Assembly: GCA_900543325.1 (NCBI GenBank)
Contig: UQQU01000007.1
Location: 1 to 61,683, forward strand
Direction of reading: 5' to 3'
DNA from: an uncultured Clostridium sp.
Lineage (GTDB): Bacteria > Bacillota > Clostridia > Clostridiales > Clostridiaceae
DNA: 61,683 nt
Shown: in pieces, positions 8,889 to 17,564 of the stretch
How positions within the stretch are numbered: position 1 is the first letter of the stretch
Layout of the letters: each line of letters opens with the position of its first letter
Notes under the pieces: generated by a model
What the model saw: the letters and a program-made list of their open reading frames with translations, nothing else
What the model was told of the DNA's origin: nothing
Databases searched by the model: none
Translations under genes and position numbers: made by a program

Positions 8889-9113
8889 TTTATCATAAGT
8901 ATAATTTGTTTTTGATGTATTTACTATTTTATATTACCTCCTTAAATGCTTATAATATATTTTATAATATATCTTCAGTTTCGTTCCCCTAAGAAAATAT
9001 TAAGGTAAAAACCTCTTGTAATATATGTATTTTTTTGTTATAAACATTTAAAATATTTCTTTTTTTTTTTTTGTATAATATATAATAAAGCTTTATTTCA
9101 AGGAGGGGATAAA

Positions 9114-9839
9114 ATGAAAAAACCACTAATTGCCATAGCTGGTGGAATAGCTAAAGATTCTAGGATAGAATTTGTAGGTGAAGATTATACTAGAATAAAT
9201 AATAACTACCCAAAAGCAATTGCAGATGCTGGAGGAATTCCTGTTATTTTGCCTTTAATAGAAGATATTGATATTTTAGTTGAGCAATTATCTATATGTA
9301 ATGGATTATTGCTTCCTGGAGGTAACGATGTTAATCCGTTATCATATAAAGAACTTCCTAGGCCCCTTTTAGGAAGTTCTAATGCTTTAGTTGATTGGTA
9401 TCATATTAATTTAGCCAAAAAAGCCCTTGAATTAAATATGCCCATCTTAGGAATATGTAGAGGATGTCAGATTCTTAATGTTGCTTGTGGTGGAACATTG
9501 CATCAAGATATATCCTATGCTACAGATTCACCAATACTTCATAAACAAGAAAGTCATCTTTCTGAAAGATGCCATCCTGTTTATATAGAGGAAAATAGCA
9601 TTATACACGAAATATTTGGAGATAATTATATTGTCAATAGCGCTCATCATCAAGCAGTTAAAGAGGTTGCCCCTAACTTTAAAAATACGGCTGTATCTCC
9701 AGATGGAATTATTGAGTCTATTGAAATGATAAATAGACCATTTGTAGTAGGAATACAATGGCATCCTGAAATGATGGCATCATATGATGCTACAACATTA
9801 AAGCTATTTAAAAAATTTATTTATAGTTGTAAAGGTTAA
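9114..9839 (+). CDS. peptidase C26 / gamma-glutamyl-GABA hydrolase-like class I amidotransferase domain protein
   Basis: A 241-residue stand-alone class I glutamine-amidotransferase-fold hydrolase similar to PuuD. The nucleophile Cys is in LGICRGCQI (near residue 118), the catalytic His-Glu pair in GIQWHPEMM (near 218), and the oxyanion region in LLPGGNDVNP. Family members hydrolyse gamma-glutamyl bonds, for example gamma-glutamyl-GABA or folate polyglutamate. One of few plus-strand genes. AAGGAGGGG precedes the ATG by six bases. It is monocistronic with its own terminator. The substrate is not determined by context. Confidence 0.88.
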   Translation: MKKPLIAIAGGIAKDSRIEFVGEDYTRINNNYPKAIADAGGIPVILPLIEDIDILVEQLSICNGLLLPGGNDVNPLSYKELPRPLLGSSNALVDWYHINLAKKALELNMPILGICRGCQILNVACGGTLHQDISYATDSPILHKQESHLSERCHPVYIEENSIIHEIFGDNYIVNSAHHQAVKEVAPNFKNTAVSPDGIIESIEMINRPFVVGIQWHPEMMASYDATTLKLFKKFIYSCKG

Positions 9840-9844
9840 AATTT

Positions 9845-9891
9845 TAGACCTAAAACAAATAATTTATATTTTTTGTTTTAGGTCTATTTTT
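9845..9891 (+). terminator. Rho-independent terminator of the C26 gene
   Basis: Perfect 15-bp stem (9845-9859 with 9872-9886), 12-base loop, then TTTTT on the plus strand, starting six bases after the stop codon. Confidence 0.85.
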
Positions 9892-9899
9892 ATATTTAT

Positions 9900-9937
9900 A
9901 ATCAAAAAGAGAGTCAAATTAGACTCTCTTTTTGATT
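9900..9937 (-). terminator. Rho-independent terminator of the oppA-like gene
   Basis: Perfect 16-bp stem (9900-9915 with 9922-9937) with a 6-base loop. It overlaps the stop codon of the substrate-binding protein and faces the terminator of the convergent gene. Confidence 0.8.
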
Positions 9938-11618
9938 ATTTCGCTACTTTATAAGCATTTTTAAAGTAAACTTTACCTAAAGCTGTTACTAAAATACCTT
10001 CAACATCATCATTCCAAGCCATTACTGTTGTATAGAAATATACAGGAATAACTGGAGTTTCATCCATTAATATATCCTCTGCTTCCCTTAATAGTGCTTC
10101 TCTTTTTTCAATATCAGTTTCAACTTTTGCTTCAGCTATTAAAGCATCATACTCAGCATTGCTAAATCCTGAATCATTGTTACCACCACCAGTTATCCAC
10201 ATGTCTAAGAATGTCATAGGATCACTGTAGTCACCAATCCAACCATGTCTTGCAATTTGATACTCTCCATTTTGTCTTGTATTTAAAAATACTGCCCATT
10301 CTTGATTTGTTAATTCAACATTTATACCAACTTCAGCTAAATTTTGTTGTACAATTTGACAAACATCTTTGTGAGAACTTTCTGAATTATACATTAATTC
10401 AAGTGTTGGAAGTCCTTCACCATTTTCGTATCCTGCTTCTTTTAATAATTCTTTTGCTTTTTCAATATTACTTTCCATATCTTGTGGATCATAATATTCT
10501 TTATCAGAGAATTCACAACCATCTGTTGATGGAATTCCTAGTGGTACAAAACTATAAGCAGCAACTTGATCAGCCTTACCAACATTATCTATTATTTCTT
10601 GCCTATCAATTGCTAAACATATAGCTTGTCTTACTAATTTATTACTTAACGCTTTTTTTACATCATCACTTAGGTTATCTTGTTTACCAACATTAATTGC
10701 AAAGAAATACGTACCAAGCTTTGGAATGATTTGAACTAATCCTTCTTCTTTACCAGGTTCAATTTCATTTGAAGGAACAGAATTTACAACATCAAAGTTA
10801 CCAGCTTTTAATTCAGAGTAAGCAGTTGTTTCATCTGTTACTAATTTAAATGTTAATTTCTCTAACTTTACATTATCTGCATCCCAATAATTTTCATTCT
10901 TTTCAAATACTAATTGATCTTTCATATCCCATTGTACTAATTTAAATGCACCATTTCCAATATATGTTTCAGGACTAGTAGCCCAAGTATCTGGGTTAGC
11001 AGAAACAATATCTTCTCTTACTGGTGAGTAAGTTTGATGAGCTAGTAATTGAGTAAAGTATGCAGTAGGTGCTTCTAATGTAACTTCTAAAGTATAATCA
11101 TCTAATACTTTAAGACCAACTTCATCTGCTGAAACTTCTCCGTTATAATATTTTTCAGCATTTTTAATATAGAAGAATTGATAGCAATACTCAGCTGCAG
11201 TATTTTTATCCATTCCTCTCATCCAAGCATAGTAGAAATCATTAGCTGTAACAGGTTCTCCATCTGACCATTTAGCATTTTCTCTTAGCTTAAATGTATA
11301 AACTAAACCGTCATCAGATACTTCATAACTTTCAGCTGCAGCAAGTTCAGCTTCATTTTTATCATTAAGTACCATTAAACATTCAAAAGCATTAACAATA
11401 ATATTTGAGCCATCTATAGCTGTGTTAAGCACTGGATCAATTGTTTGTGGATCAGCGCCTAAGTTATAAATAATCTCCTGTTTTACCTCTGTAGAAGTAC
11501 TATTAGATTTACTTTGTTCATTAGATGTATCATTACTACCACATCCAACGAATAAAGATGTACTAATAGTTGCAGCCATTAATACTGCACATAGTTTTTT
11601 CAATTTTGGATTTTTCAT
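9936..11618 (-). CDS. oppA: oligopeptide ABC transporter substrate-binding lipoprotein (OppA family)
   Basis: A 560-residue extracellular lipoprotein. The signal peptide (1-26) ends in a lipobox with Cys26 (LFVGCGSN), followed by a Ser/Thr/Asn-rich linker. The solute-binding family 5 domain shows LGADPQTIDP, WSDGEPVTANDFYYAW (the family signature near residue 118) and the hinge region RQAICLAIDRQEI. It captures peptides for an Opp permease that is not encoded here, so it is an orphan binding protein or sits away from its permease. Start ATG is supported by AAGGGGG. Confidence 0.93.
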   Translation of the reverse strand: MKNPKLKKLCAVLMAATISTSLFVGCGSNDTSNEQSKSNSTSTEVKQEIIYNLGADPQTIDPVLNTAIDGSNIIVNAFECLMVLNDKNEAELAAAESYEVSDDGLVYTFKLRENAKWSDGEPVTANDFYYAWMRGMDKNTAAEYCYQFFYIKNAEKYYNGEVSADEVGLKVLDDYTLEVTLEAPTAYFTQLLAHQTYSPVREDIVSANPDTWATSPETYIGNGAFKLVQWDMKDQLVFEKNENYWDADNVKLEKLTFKLVTDETTAYSELKAGNFDVVNSVPSNEIEPGKEEGLVQIIPKLGTYFFAINVGKQDNLSDDVKKALSNKLVRQAICLAIDRQEIIDNVGKADQVAAYSFVPLGIPSTDGCEFSDKEYYDPQDMESNIEKAKELLKEAGYENGEGLPTLELMYNSESSHKDVCQIVQQNLAEVGINVELTNQEWAVFLNTRQNGEYQIARHGWIGDYSDPMTFLDMWITGGGNNDSGFSNAEYDALIAEAKVETDIEKREALLREAEDILMDETPVIPVYFYTTVMAWNDDVEGILVTALGKVYFKNAYKVAK

Positions 11619-11977
11619 TGAAATTGCCCCCTTTTAAAATAAAAATACTTATTACAATTTGGTTTAATGATTTCTTAAAATTTTATGAACTATTCTTATT
11701 AAAACTTTAAATTATAGTTAATATAAATAATATAGTTGCTTTTCCCCAATTGTACTTAATAATTTATTGAGTACCTTAATATAATCACCAATCCTATTGT
11801 AAATTTGTTTACTATAATAACCATATAAGGTTATTATTTCTTATATTATAATATTAAATCTACAAAAAAGAAAGAGTTTTTTTAAATATTTGGTTGTTTT
11901 TTTTATCTTTTATTAGTATTTTGGTAAGTTTTTGTTGTTAAAGCAATTAAATTGTTAAATGTTTACAAGTTCTTTGT
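11619..11977 (-). promoter_or_regulatory. oppA upstream region with a 23-base imperfect palindrome
   Basis: This 359-base AT-rich stretch contains no gene. At 11752-11774 GTACTTAATA and TATTGAGTAC form a dyad with one mismatch around ATT, a possible regulator site. A TATAAT at 11716-11711 on the minus strand could be a -10 box, but it lacks a convincing -35. I see no CodY-box or riboswitch. Confidence 0.3.
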
Positions 11978-12024
11978 AAAAAAAATAGATAATCCCATAA
12001 CACATATTCTTAGTGATTATCTAT
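11978..12024 (-). terminator. terminator of the small two-helix membrane protein gene
   Basis: Ten-base arms (12015-12024 and 11985-11994), 20-base loop, then a run of T on the minus strand. Confidence 0.65.
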
Positions 12025-12070
12025 AATATCTTTTTATATTTTATCTCATTTATATTTCTATAAATATAAT

Positions 12071-12310
12071 TTATGATTGCTTTTTAACTTTATCTATCTT
12101 ATTTAAAGCTGTTACTACTAATGCAGAGATTATTACTAGCCATATCATGAAATTAGTTGCACCTAAAAAATTATTTCTTTGTTCCATATAACTAATAAAT
12201 GTTGTTACTTCTTCATTAGTAAAAAATAATTCTGTTTTAAATGTAATATAATATGCAAGTAAAATAAAAATACCATATAATAATGGTTTAATAATTAATA
12301 CTCTTTTCAT
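12071..12310 (-). CDS. small two-helix membrane protein, function unknown
   Basis: 79 residues with two hydrophobic helices (about 7-26 and 48-67) and a Lys-rich tail (IDKVKKQS). I do not recognise a family. The start is the ATG at 12310, which has GGAGG four bases upstream; an upstream in-frame start at 12352 lacks such a site. It is transcribed divergently from the phospholipase-like gene and has its own terminator. Confidence 0.6.
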   Translation of the reverse strand: MKRVLIIKPLLYGIFILLAYYITFKTELFFTNEEVTTFISYMEQRNNFLGATNFMIWLVIISALVVTALNKIDKVKKQS

Positions 12311-12372
12311 ATTTCCTCCATATGTAATTATTCTATAATAATCTATGTACACAATATTAATTATATGTTTAT

Positions 12373-12422
12373 ATAAATATAAAACATCAGTAAAATAATC
12401 TTCACGGATGTTTTATATTTAT
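12373..12422. repeat. perfect 16-bp inverted repeat between divergent genes
   Basis: Arms 12373-12388 and 12407-12422 are exact reverse complements (core AAAACATC/GATGTTTT) with an 18-base loop. It lies 63 bases upstream of the small membrane protein and about 150 bases upstream of the plus-strand gene. No T-run follows on either strand. It may be an operator pair or an mRNA leader hairpin. Confidence 0.5.
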
Positions 12423-12575
12423 AAATTATTTATAATATATCATTTTATTATATTAAATAAAACTTATATTAAAATTACTTTATAATCTTAGTTTATTTAA
12501 ATTAATATTAAATTTTAATAAATATTTTTTAAGTTTTATTCATATAAATCAATAAAAGCTTTTGGAGGAGTTTTT

Positions 12576-13184
12576 ATGCCAAATATATCTACTCATATTA
12601 ATTTTATAAGGATTTTAACAAATAAACATTTTGATGCATTTGATATTAAATTTTTAATATTAGGTAGTATTGCCCCTAACTATTATTCTATTTTTAATGA
12701 TATTCCCAAGGAATGTTTATCTCATTTTAAAGAGAATCAAAATGATAAATGTGATTTAACAAAATTTAAATTAAATTTATCTAATAAAAGTTTGAGCTAT
12801 TCAGAGGAATCATTTGCCATGGGGTATTATATTCATCTTTGGCTTGATAACTATTTTGATACAAATATTGAAAAATTTTTTCTTTCTAAATATAATCTTA
12901 GAACACTGGATTCTCATGTAATAATAAATGAAAATATTAAAAATTATGATATAAAATCAATAGTTGACTTTATATCTAAAATAACTGTGATAGAAACACC
13001 ATTTAAAGACTTTCTCCCTATAAAGCTAAATAAATCAATAAATATTTTTAATGATTTTAAATATAAATGCCTAAATAAAAACTTTAATACAATTTGCCCA
13101 ACAATTTTCCATGAAGATGATTATATTAATTTTATTAATGAATGTTCAGATATATTTTTAAATCAATGTAACTTTAAAATATAG
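12576..13184 (+). CDS. zinc-dependent phospholipase C-like protein
   Basis: 202 residues, no signal peptide. The start MPNISTHINF, the segment LGSIAPNYY near residue 32 and MGYYIHLWLDNYF near residue 84 follow the pattern of the clostridial zinc-dependent phospholipase C / S1-P1-like helical hydrolases (His-rich ligands spread through a helical bundle). I recognise the pattern, not a specific ortholog, so activity is unproven. GGAGGAG precedes the ATG by six bases. It is monocistronic and convergent with hydF. Confidence 0.5.
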   Translation: MPNISTHINFIRILTNKHFDAFDIKFLILGSIAPNYYSIFNDIPKECLSHFKENQNDKCDLTKFKLNLSNKSLSYSEESFAMGYYIHLWLDNYFDTNIEKFFLSKYNLRTLDSHVIINENIKNYDIKSIVDFISKITVIETPFKDFLPIKLNKSINIFNDFKYKCLNKNFNTICPTIFHEDDYINFINECSDIFLNQCNFKI

Positions 13185-13227
13185 TTAAATAAACTCAGTA
13201 TACTTCATCTAATAACTGTTATAAAAC

Positions 13228-13271
13228 AAATAATAAGATTGCCACAATTCAATTGGACAACCTTATTATTT
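13228..13271. terminator. bidirectional terminator between the phospholipase-like gene and hydF
   Basis: Ten-base perfect arms (13228-13237 and 13262-13271), extended by further pairs after one mismatch, lie between two convergent genes. T-rich sequence exits on the minus strand. Confidence 0.65.
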
Positions 13272-13301
13272 ATTTTAATAAAGATATTTGTAATAAAGTA
13301 A

Positions 13302-14495
13302 CTAATTATTTTTAAAGATTTCTAAACTTCTATCTAATATTCCAGTTAAAAAGGCTAATACTATACCATAATTAGTAATAGGAACTTCTTCATCTCTACA
13401 AAAATCAATTCTATTTAATATTGTTTTTCTATTTATCATACATCCACCACAATGAATAATTAAATCATAATCTTTAATATTTTCTGGAAAATCATGCCCA
13501 ACTCTAAAATCATAGTTAAGCTCTGCACCTACATATTTATTCAAAAGTTTAGGTATTTTTATTCTTCCTATATCTTCATGAGAAATATTATGGGTACAGC
13601 TTTCTGATATTAATACTTTAGAATCTTTATTTAATGAATCAATCTTTCTTGCTCCACTAACAAAAGACTTTAAATCACCTTTATGATTAGCAAAAAGAAT
13701 TGAAAATCCTGTTAATTTAATATTTGCAGGTACTATTTCACTTACCTTTTTAAAAGCTTGAGAGTCTGTAACTACCAAATCTACATCTTTTATATCTCCT
13801 AAAGCAGAAGCAAGTTCTGTGTCTCTAACTACATATGTCTTAATTCCATTATCTAAACAATCTCTTATACATTGTACTTGTGGGAGTATTATTCTGCCTT
13901 TTGGCGCCTCTGAATCTATGGGTACTACTAATATAACTTTTCCTCCATAAGGAACTAAATCGCCTATTATAGGAATTTCATTTTCAGAATTTTGTAACTT
14001 ACTAATAAGTTCATTTTTCAACTTATCTATACCTTCTTTTGTGTAAGTAGAAACAAAAATTGCTTCTGTATATTTTTCCTTTATTTGGTCTAACTTATCT
14101 TTTTCTATATCTTCTATTTTGTTTATAACTAATAAATAAGGTATATTATATTTTTTAAATTCTAATTTTATTTCTTCATAATCATTAGGATCTATGTTAT
14201 TTACATCCATTACATATAAGGCAAAATCTGTCCTCTTCATCATATCCATTGTTCTTTTTATTCTAAGTTTACCTACTTCACTTTTATCATCAAGCCCTGC
14301 TGTATCTATAAATAAAACTGGGCCTAGTGGTATAAGCTCCATGGCCTTTAAAACTGGATCTGTTGTAGTTCCTGCAACTTCTGATACAATGGCAATTTCT
14401 TGACCACAAATACTATTAACTAATGATGATTTTCCTGCATTTGTTTTTCCGAATATTGCTATATGCTTTCTATTAGCATTTGGTGTACTATTCAT
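13302..14495 (-). CDS. hydF: [FeFe]-hydrogenase maturation GTPase HydF
   Basis: A 397-residue scaffold that assembles and delivers the 2Fe H-cluster precursor to apo-hydrogenase. The N-terminal GTPase domain has the P-loop GKTNAGKSS (about 16-24), GTTTDP (switch I), DTAG (about 60-63) and NKIED. The C-terminal cluster-binding domain has CTHNISHED and HCGGCM, giving the Cys-x-His...His-Cys-x2-Cys ligands of the [4Fe-4S] site. Last gene of the TM1266-hydE-hydG-hydF unit, nine bases after hydG. The hydrogenase structural gene is not in this window. Confidence 0.96.
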   Translation of the reverse strand: MNSTPNANRKHIAIFGKTNAGKSSLVNSICGQEIAIVSEVAGTTTDPVLKAMELIPLGPVLFIDTAGLDDKSEVGKLRIKRTMDMMKRTDFALYVMDVNNIDPNDYEEIKLEFKKYNIPYLLVINKIEDIEKDKLDQIKEKYTEAIFVSTYTKEGIDKLKNELISKLQNSENEIPIIGDLVPYGGKVILVVPIDSEAPKGRIILPQVQCIRDCLDNGIKTYVVRDTELASALGDIKDVDLVVTDSQAFKKVSEIVPANIKLTGFSILFANHKGDLKSFVSGARKIDSLNKDSKVLISESCTHNISHEDIGRIKIPKLLNKYVGAELNYDFRVGHDFPENIKDYDLIIHCGGCMINRKTILNRIDFCRDEEVPITNYGIVLAFLTGILDRSLEIFKNN

Positions 14496-14504
14496 TTAGA
14501 CCTC

Positions 14505-15881
14505 CTAAATATAAATATCCCTTTGACCTTCTTTTAATTTAATTATTCCATCATTAATGAATTTTCTTATAGCTTCATTATTTATTTTTTTAGCTTCTTT
14601 CATTACTAATTTCTCTGCCTTTTTACATGTACTTTCATCACCATAATCCAACGCATATTCCATTAAAGTCATTAATGCATTTGGCTCACACATTTTTTGA
14701 ATTTCCCCAGTTTTTGCAAGGCCCATAAAGGTCTCTCCTGTTCTTCCTTTTCTGTAACATGCTGTACAATAGCTAGGTATATATCCCTCATCCAATAACC
14801 AGTTTAAAACTTCTATTGGCGTTCTTTCATCTGATGTTTTAAACTGTTCTACGGTCTTTCCTTCTTCTCTTTGTTTATATCCGCCTACACCTGTTGAAGA
14901 ACCAGAGCTTACTTGAGTTACTCCAAATTTCAGTGCTTCTCTTCTCATTTCTTCATCTTCTCTTGTAGACATAATTATTCCTGTAAAAGGAACTGCAATT
15001 CTAATTATAGCAACTACCTTTTTAAACATTTCATCACTTAAAAGATTAGGGAAATTTCCTAAAGTAACTCCTTCAGCTTCTCTAAGTCTTGGAACTGATA
15101 TAGTATGGAAACCCACTCCGAATTCTTTTTCAAGATGTTCATTGTGCATCATTAATGATAAAACTTCAAATTTTGGGTCTGATAGGCCAAATAATACTCC
15201 TCCACCAACATCTTCAATTCCAGCTTCCATTGCTCTATCAAAAGCATTTAAATGATATTCATAGCTAGATTTTAATGAATTAGGATGCATTACATCATAA
15301 GTTGGTTTATGATATGTTTCTTGAAATAAAATATAGGTCCCTATATTTGCCTCTTTAAGTTTTTTATAATTTTCAACTGTAGTTGCTGCAATATTTACAT
15401 TAACCCTTCTTATATTTCCATTTTCGTTTTGAGTTTTATAAATTGTGTCTAAACTTTCTAAAACATATTCTATTGGAGCATTTACTGGATCTTCACCAAG
15501 TTCTAATGCTAGCCTCTTATGTCCCATCTTTTCTAATATCTTAACTTCTTCTTTTATTTCATCTTGAGTTAACTTTCTTCTATTGAAGCTATTACATTTT
15601 TTATAACCACAATAAACACAATTGTTAACACAATAATCACTTATATATAATGGTGCAAATAAAACTACTCTTTTCCCATAAATAGATTTTTTTATTTCTC
15701 CAGCAACTTTAAACATTTCTTCTTCTAATTCTTTATCTTCTAATTGAAGTAATGCTGCAATATCTTTATGAGAAATTCCCTTCTTTTCTCTTGCTTTTTC
15801 TAAAATATTTACTATATCCTCTCTAGTTGCCTTCTTTCCTTCTTCTAATAATTCATATACCTCTTCATGATTAATATACAT
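14505..15881 (-). CDS. hydG: [FeFe]-hydrogenase maturation radical-SAM tyrosine lyase HydG
   Basis: A 458-residue radical-SAM enzyme that cleaves tyrosine to p-cresol and makes the CO and CN ligands of the H-cluster. The SAM cluster motif CVNNCVYC (CX3CX2C) lies near residue 84. The C-terminal domain carries the second cluster's cysteines in YCTACYRKGRTGETFM. Length and motif order match HydG rather than ThiH. It sits between hydE and hydF in one operon. ATG is preceded by AAGGAAGTGGAG. Confidence 0.96.
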   Translation of the reverse strand: MYINHEEVYELLEEGKKATREDIVNILEKAREKKGISHKDIAALLQLEDKELEEEMFKVAGEIKKSIYGKRVVLFAPLYISDYCVNNCVYCGYKKCNSFNRRKLTQDEIKEEVKILEKMGHKRLALELGEDPVNAPIEYVLESLDTIYKTQNENGNIRRVNVNIAATTVENYKKLKEANIGTYILFQETYHKPTYDVMHPNSLKSSYEYHLNAFDRAMEAGIEDVGGGVLFGLSDPKFEVLSLMMHNEHLEKEFGVGFHTISVPRLREAEGVTLGNFPNLLSDEMFKKVVAIIRIAVPFTGIIMSTREDEEMRREALKFGVTQVSSGSSTGVGGYKQREEGKTVEQFKTSDERTPIEVLNWLLDEGYIPSYCTACYRKGRTGETFMGLAKTGEIQKMCEPNALMTLMEYALDYGDESTCKKAEKLVMKEAKKINNEAIRKFINDGIIKLKEGQRDIYI

Positions 15882-15902
15882 TAAATTCTCTCCACTTCCT
15901 TA

Positions 15903-17033
15903 TTAATTTATAAAAAGAATATTATCTAACTTAATTCCATTATTTTTGTTATCAACTAATTTTTTATTAATCTTTTCTCTTTCCTTATCACTTAATACTA
16001 AGCTATCTCCACGTGTAATCTCTAAGTTAAATCCTGCAGAATTAATTCTTCTTTCAATACATGATCTACATTCTGCAGCTTCATCTCCAGTACATATTTT
16101 TCCATCATATAATGAGTATTTTTCTCTAACACTAGTTGGAGAAAGGTTTGGCATTACAACATTACCACCAGCTTTAAGACCTTTTTCACGTCCCAGTGGA
16201 TCAATACTTCCAAGAGCTGTAGTTGCCGGTAATAAAATTTTAGGTAACATTAGTCGAATTAAAGCTAACATAGTTGTAGTTTTTTCTAGAGTTCCAGCTT
16301 GTTCATTAGCAAGTGGCGTATCTTTATGTGGAATAAATGGACCAATTCCACACATATGTGGATTTAACTCTTTTAAGAATATTAAATCATCAATTAAGTT
16401 ACTATTATTTTGATTAGGTAGGCCTACCATAAATCCTGCCCCTATTTGGTACCCTATTTCTTTTAAGTTTCTAAGACACTGTCTTCTATTTTCAAAACTT
16501 CCATTTGGATGTAATGAATCATACAATTCCTTAGTAGCAGTTTCATGTCTTAACAAATACCTATCAGCACCTGCATTAAACATCTTCTCATATGATTTAT
16601 ATGAACGCTCACCTAAAGATAAAGTTATTGCATTATTAGGATATTTTTCTTTTATCCTCTTTATGATTTCAACCATCTTTTCATCAGTAAAGTATGGATC
16701 TTCTCCACCTTGTAATACGTATGTCTTATATCCTAGTCTATCGCCTATATCTGCACATTCTAAAATCTCTTTTATAGTAAGCCTATATCTATCAGCTTTA
16801 CCATTAGATTTTCTTATTCCACAATATTTACAATCTCTTATGCAATAATTTGTAAATTCAATAAGACCTCTTATATAAACATTTTTACCATAATTTTTTA
16901 GAGCAACTTTATGAGACTTTTCTATTAAATACGCTTTATTTTCTTGAGATAAATTATCTAAAAGAAATAAAAGTTCTTCTCTTGATGCATTAGTTGTATT
17001 ATATAGCTTGTCTATAATGTTCCTTACTTGCAT
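15903..17033 (-). CDS. hydE: [FeFe]-hydrogenase maturation radical-SAM protein HydE
   Basis: A 376-residue radical-SAM enzyme acting between HydG's Fe(CO)2CN synthon and HydF in building the azadithiolate-bridged diiron cluster. The SAM motif CIRDCKYC is near residue 63, and a C-terminal Cys set CTGDEAAECRSC occurs in HydE proteins (accessory cluster). It follows the TM1266-like gene by eight bases and precedes hydG by 21 bases, so the three maturases are probably co-transcribed. Confidence 0.95.
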   Translation of the reverse strand: MQVRNIIDKLYNTTNASREELLFLLDNLSQENKAYLIEKSHKVALKNYGKNVYIRGLIEFTNYCIRDCKYCGIRKSNGKADRYRLTIKEILECADIGDRLGYKTYVLQGGEDPYFTDEKMVEIIKRIKEKYPNNAITLSLGERSYKSYEKMFNAGADRYLLRHETATKELYDSLHPNGSFENRRQCLRNLKEIGYQIGAGFMVGLPNQNNSNLIDDLIFLKELNPHMCGIGPFIPHKDTPLANEQAGTLEKTTTMLALIRLMLPKILLPATTALGSIDPLGREKGLKAGGNVVMPNLSPTSVREKYSLYDGKICTGDEAAECRSCIERRINSAGFNLEITRGDSLVLSDKEREKINKKLVDNKNNGIKLDNILFIN

Positions 17034-17041
17034 ATTTTTAT

Positions 17042-17290
17042 TTAAATCTCCCTTTTAGCAATAGCTGTTTTTACAACTACACCATCAATATTACCAAGCT
17101 TACCTGTTAAACTATTTATTTCTTCTAATGTACCAATTACAGTAATACTTATAACTGAAATTCCTTCTTCAAAAGGTATTCCCATTCTCCCTTTTATACT
17201 TCCCCTAAAGCTTGAAACTACACCATTAAATTTTTCTTGGCATTCTTTAGGTTCTTCTAAGATTGCACTTATAACAGCTATTTTTCTCAT
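17042..17290 (-). CDS. TM1266-family iron-only hydrogenase system regulator
   Basis: An 82-residue ACT/NikR-C-like ferredoxin-fold protein (MRKIAVISAILEEP... SSFRGSIKGRMGIPF ... TAIAKREI). This family is regularly encoded with hydEFG and is presumed to regulate hydrogenase or bind a small ligand; no direct biochemical role is established to my knowledge. I chose the ATG at 17290 because GGAGG lies nine bases upstream; longer in-frame starts overlap the terminator hairpin in the leader. First gene of the maturation operon. Confidence 0.85.
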   Translation of the reverse strand: MRKIAVISAILEEPKECQEKFNGVVSSFRGSIKGRMGIPFEEGISVISITVIGTLEEINSLTGKLGNIDGVVVKTAIAKREI

Positions 17291-17322
17291 AATTCTCATC
17301 CTCCAAATTTTCACTATAAAAA

Positions 17323-17355
17323 AGCTAGCTTTCTTAATCAAAAAGAAAGCTAGCT
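17323..17355 (-). terminator. leader terminator (attenuator candidate) of the hydrogenase maturation operon
   Basis: Perfect 13-bp stem (17343-17355 with 17323-17335), 7-base loop, then TTTTTTATAG on the minus strand. The T-run lies only about 14 bases before the GGAGG of the first gene, inside a roughly 210-base leader. Transcripts started at 17506-17535 must pass it, so the operon looks attenuated. Just upstream, at 17360-17395, TATATATAAA/TTTATATATA form another hairpin. No known riboswitch class was recognised. Confidence 0.65.
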
Positions 17356-17505
17356 AAATAATATATATAAACGAAAAGAGGCATTTATATATACTTTAAC
17401 TTAATTTATTAATCACTCTCTTTTAGATCAGAATTAACTTTTCTATCAGATTCTATTAACACGCTTTTTAATATTATATTATTTTTGTAAATAAATTCAT
17501 ATTTA

Positions 17506-17535
17506 AATCATATACCCATTTGAAATATTTGTCAA
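17506..17535 (-). promoter_or_regulatory. sigma-A promoter of the hydrogenase maturation operon
   Basis: Minus-strand TTGACA (17535-17530), 18-base spacer, TATGAT (17511-17506). It predicts a start near 17499 and a leader of about 210 bases ahead of the TM1266-like gene. Confidence 0.6.
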
Positions 17536-17564
17536 TTGAATGCATTCTTGAAAATATAATATAA

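Noticed and set aside
9528..9764. 78-codon minus-strand frame
   Set aside because: It lies wholly antisense to the C26 hydrolase gene, which carries complete catalytic motifs.
10250..10624. 124-codon plus-strand open frame
   Set aside because: Antisense to oppA, with a repetitive Leu/Gln/Tyr composition typical of a shadow frame.
15946..16413. 155-codon plus-strand open frame
   Set aside because: It lies wholly antisense to hydE, which has full radical-SAM motifs; low-GC genes often leave such mirror frames.
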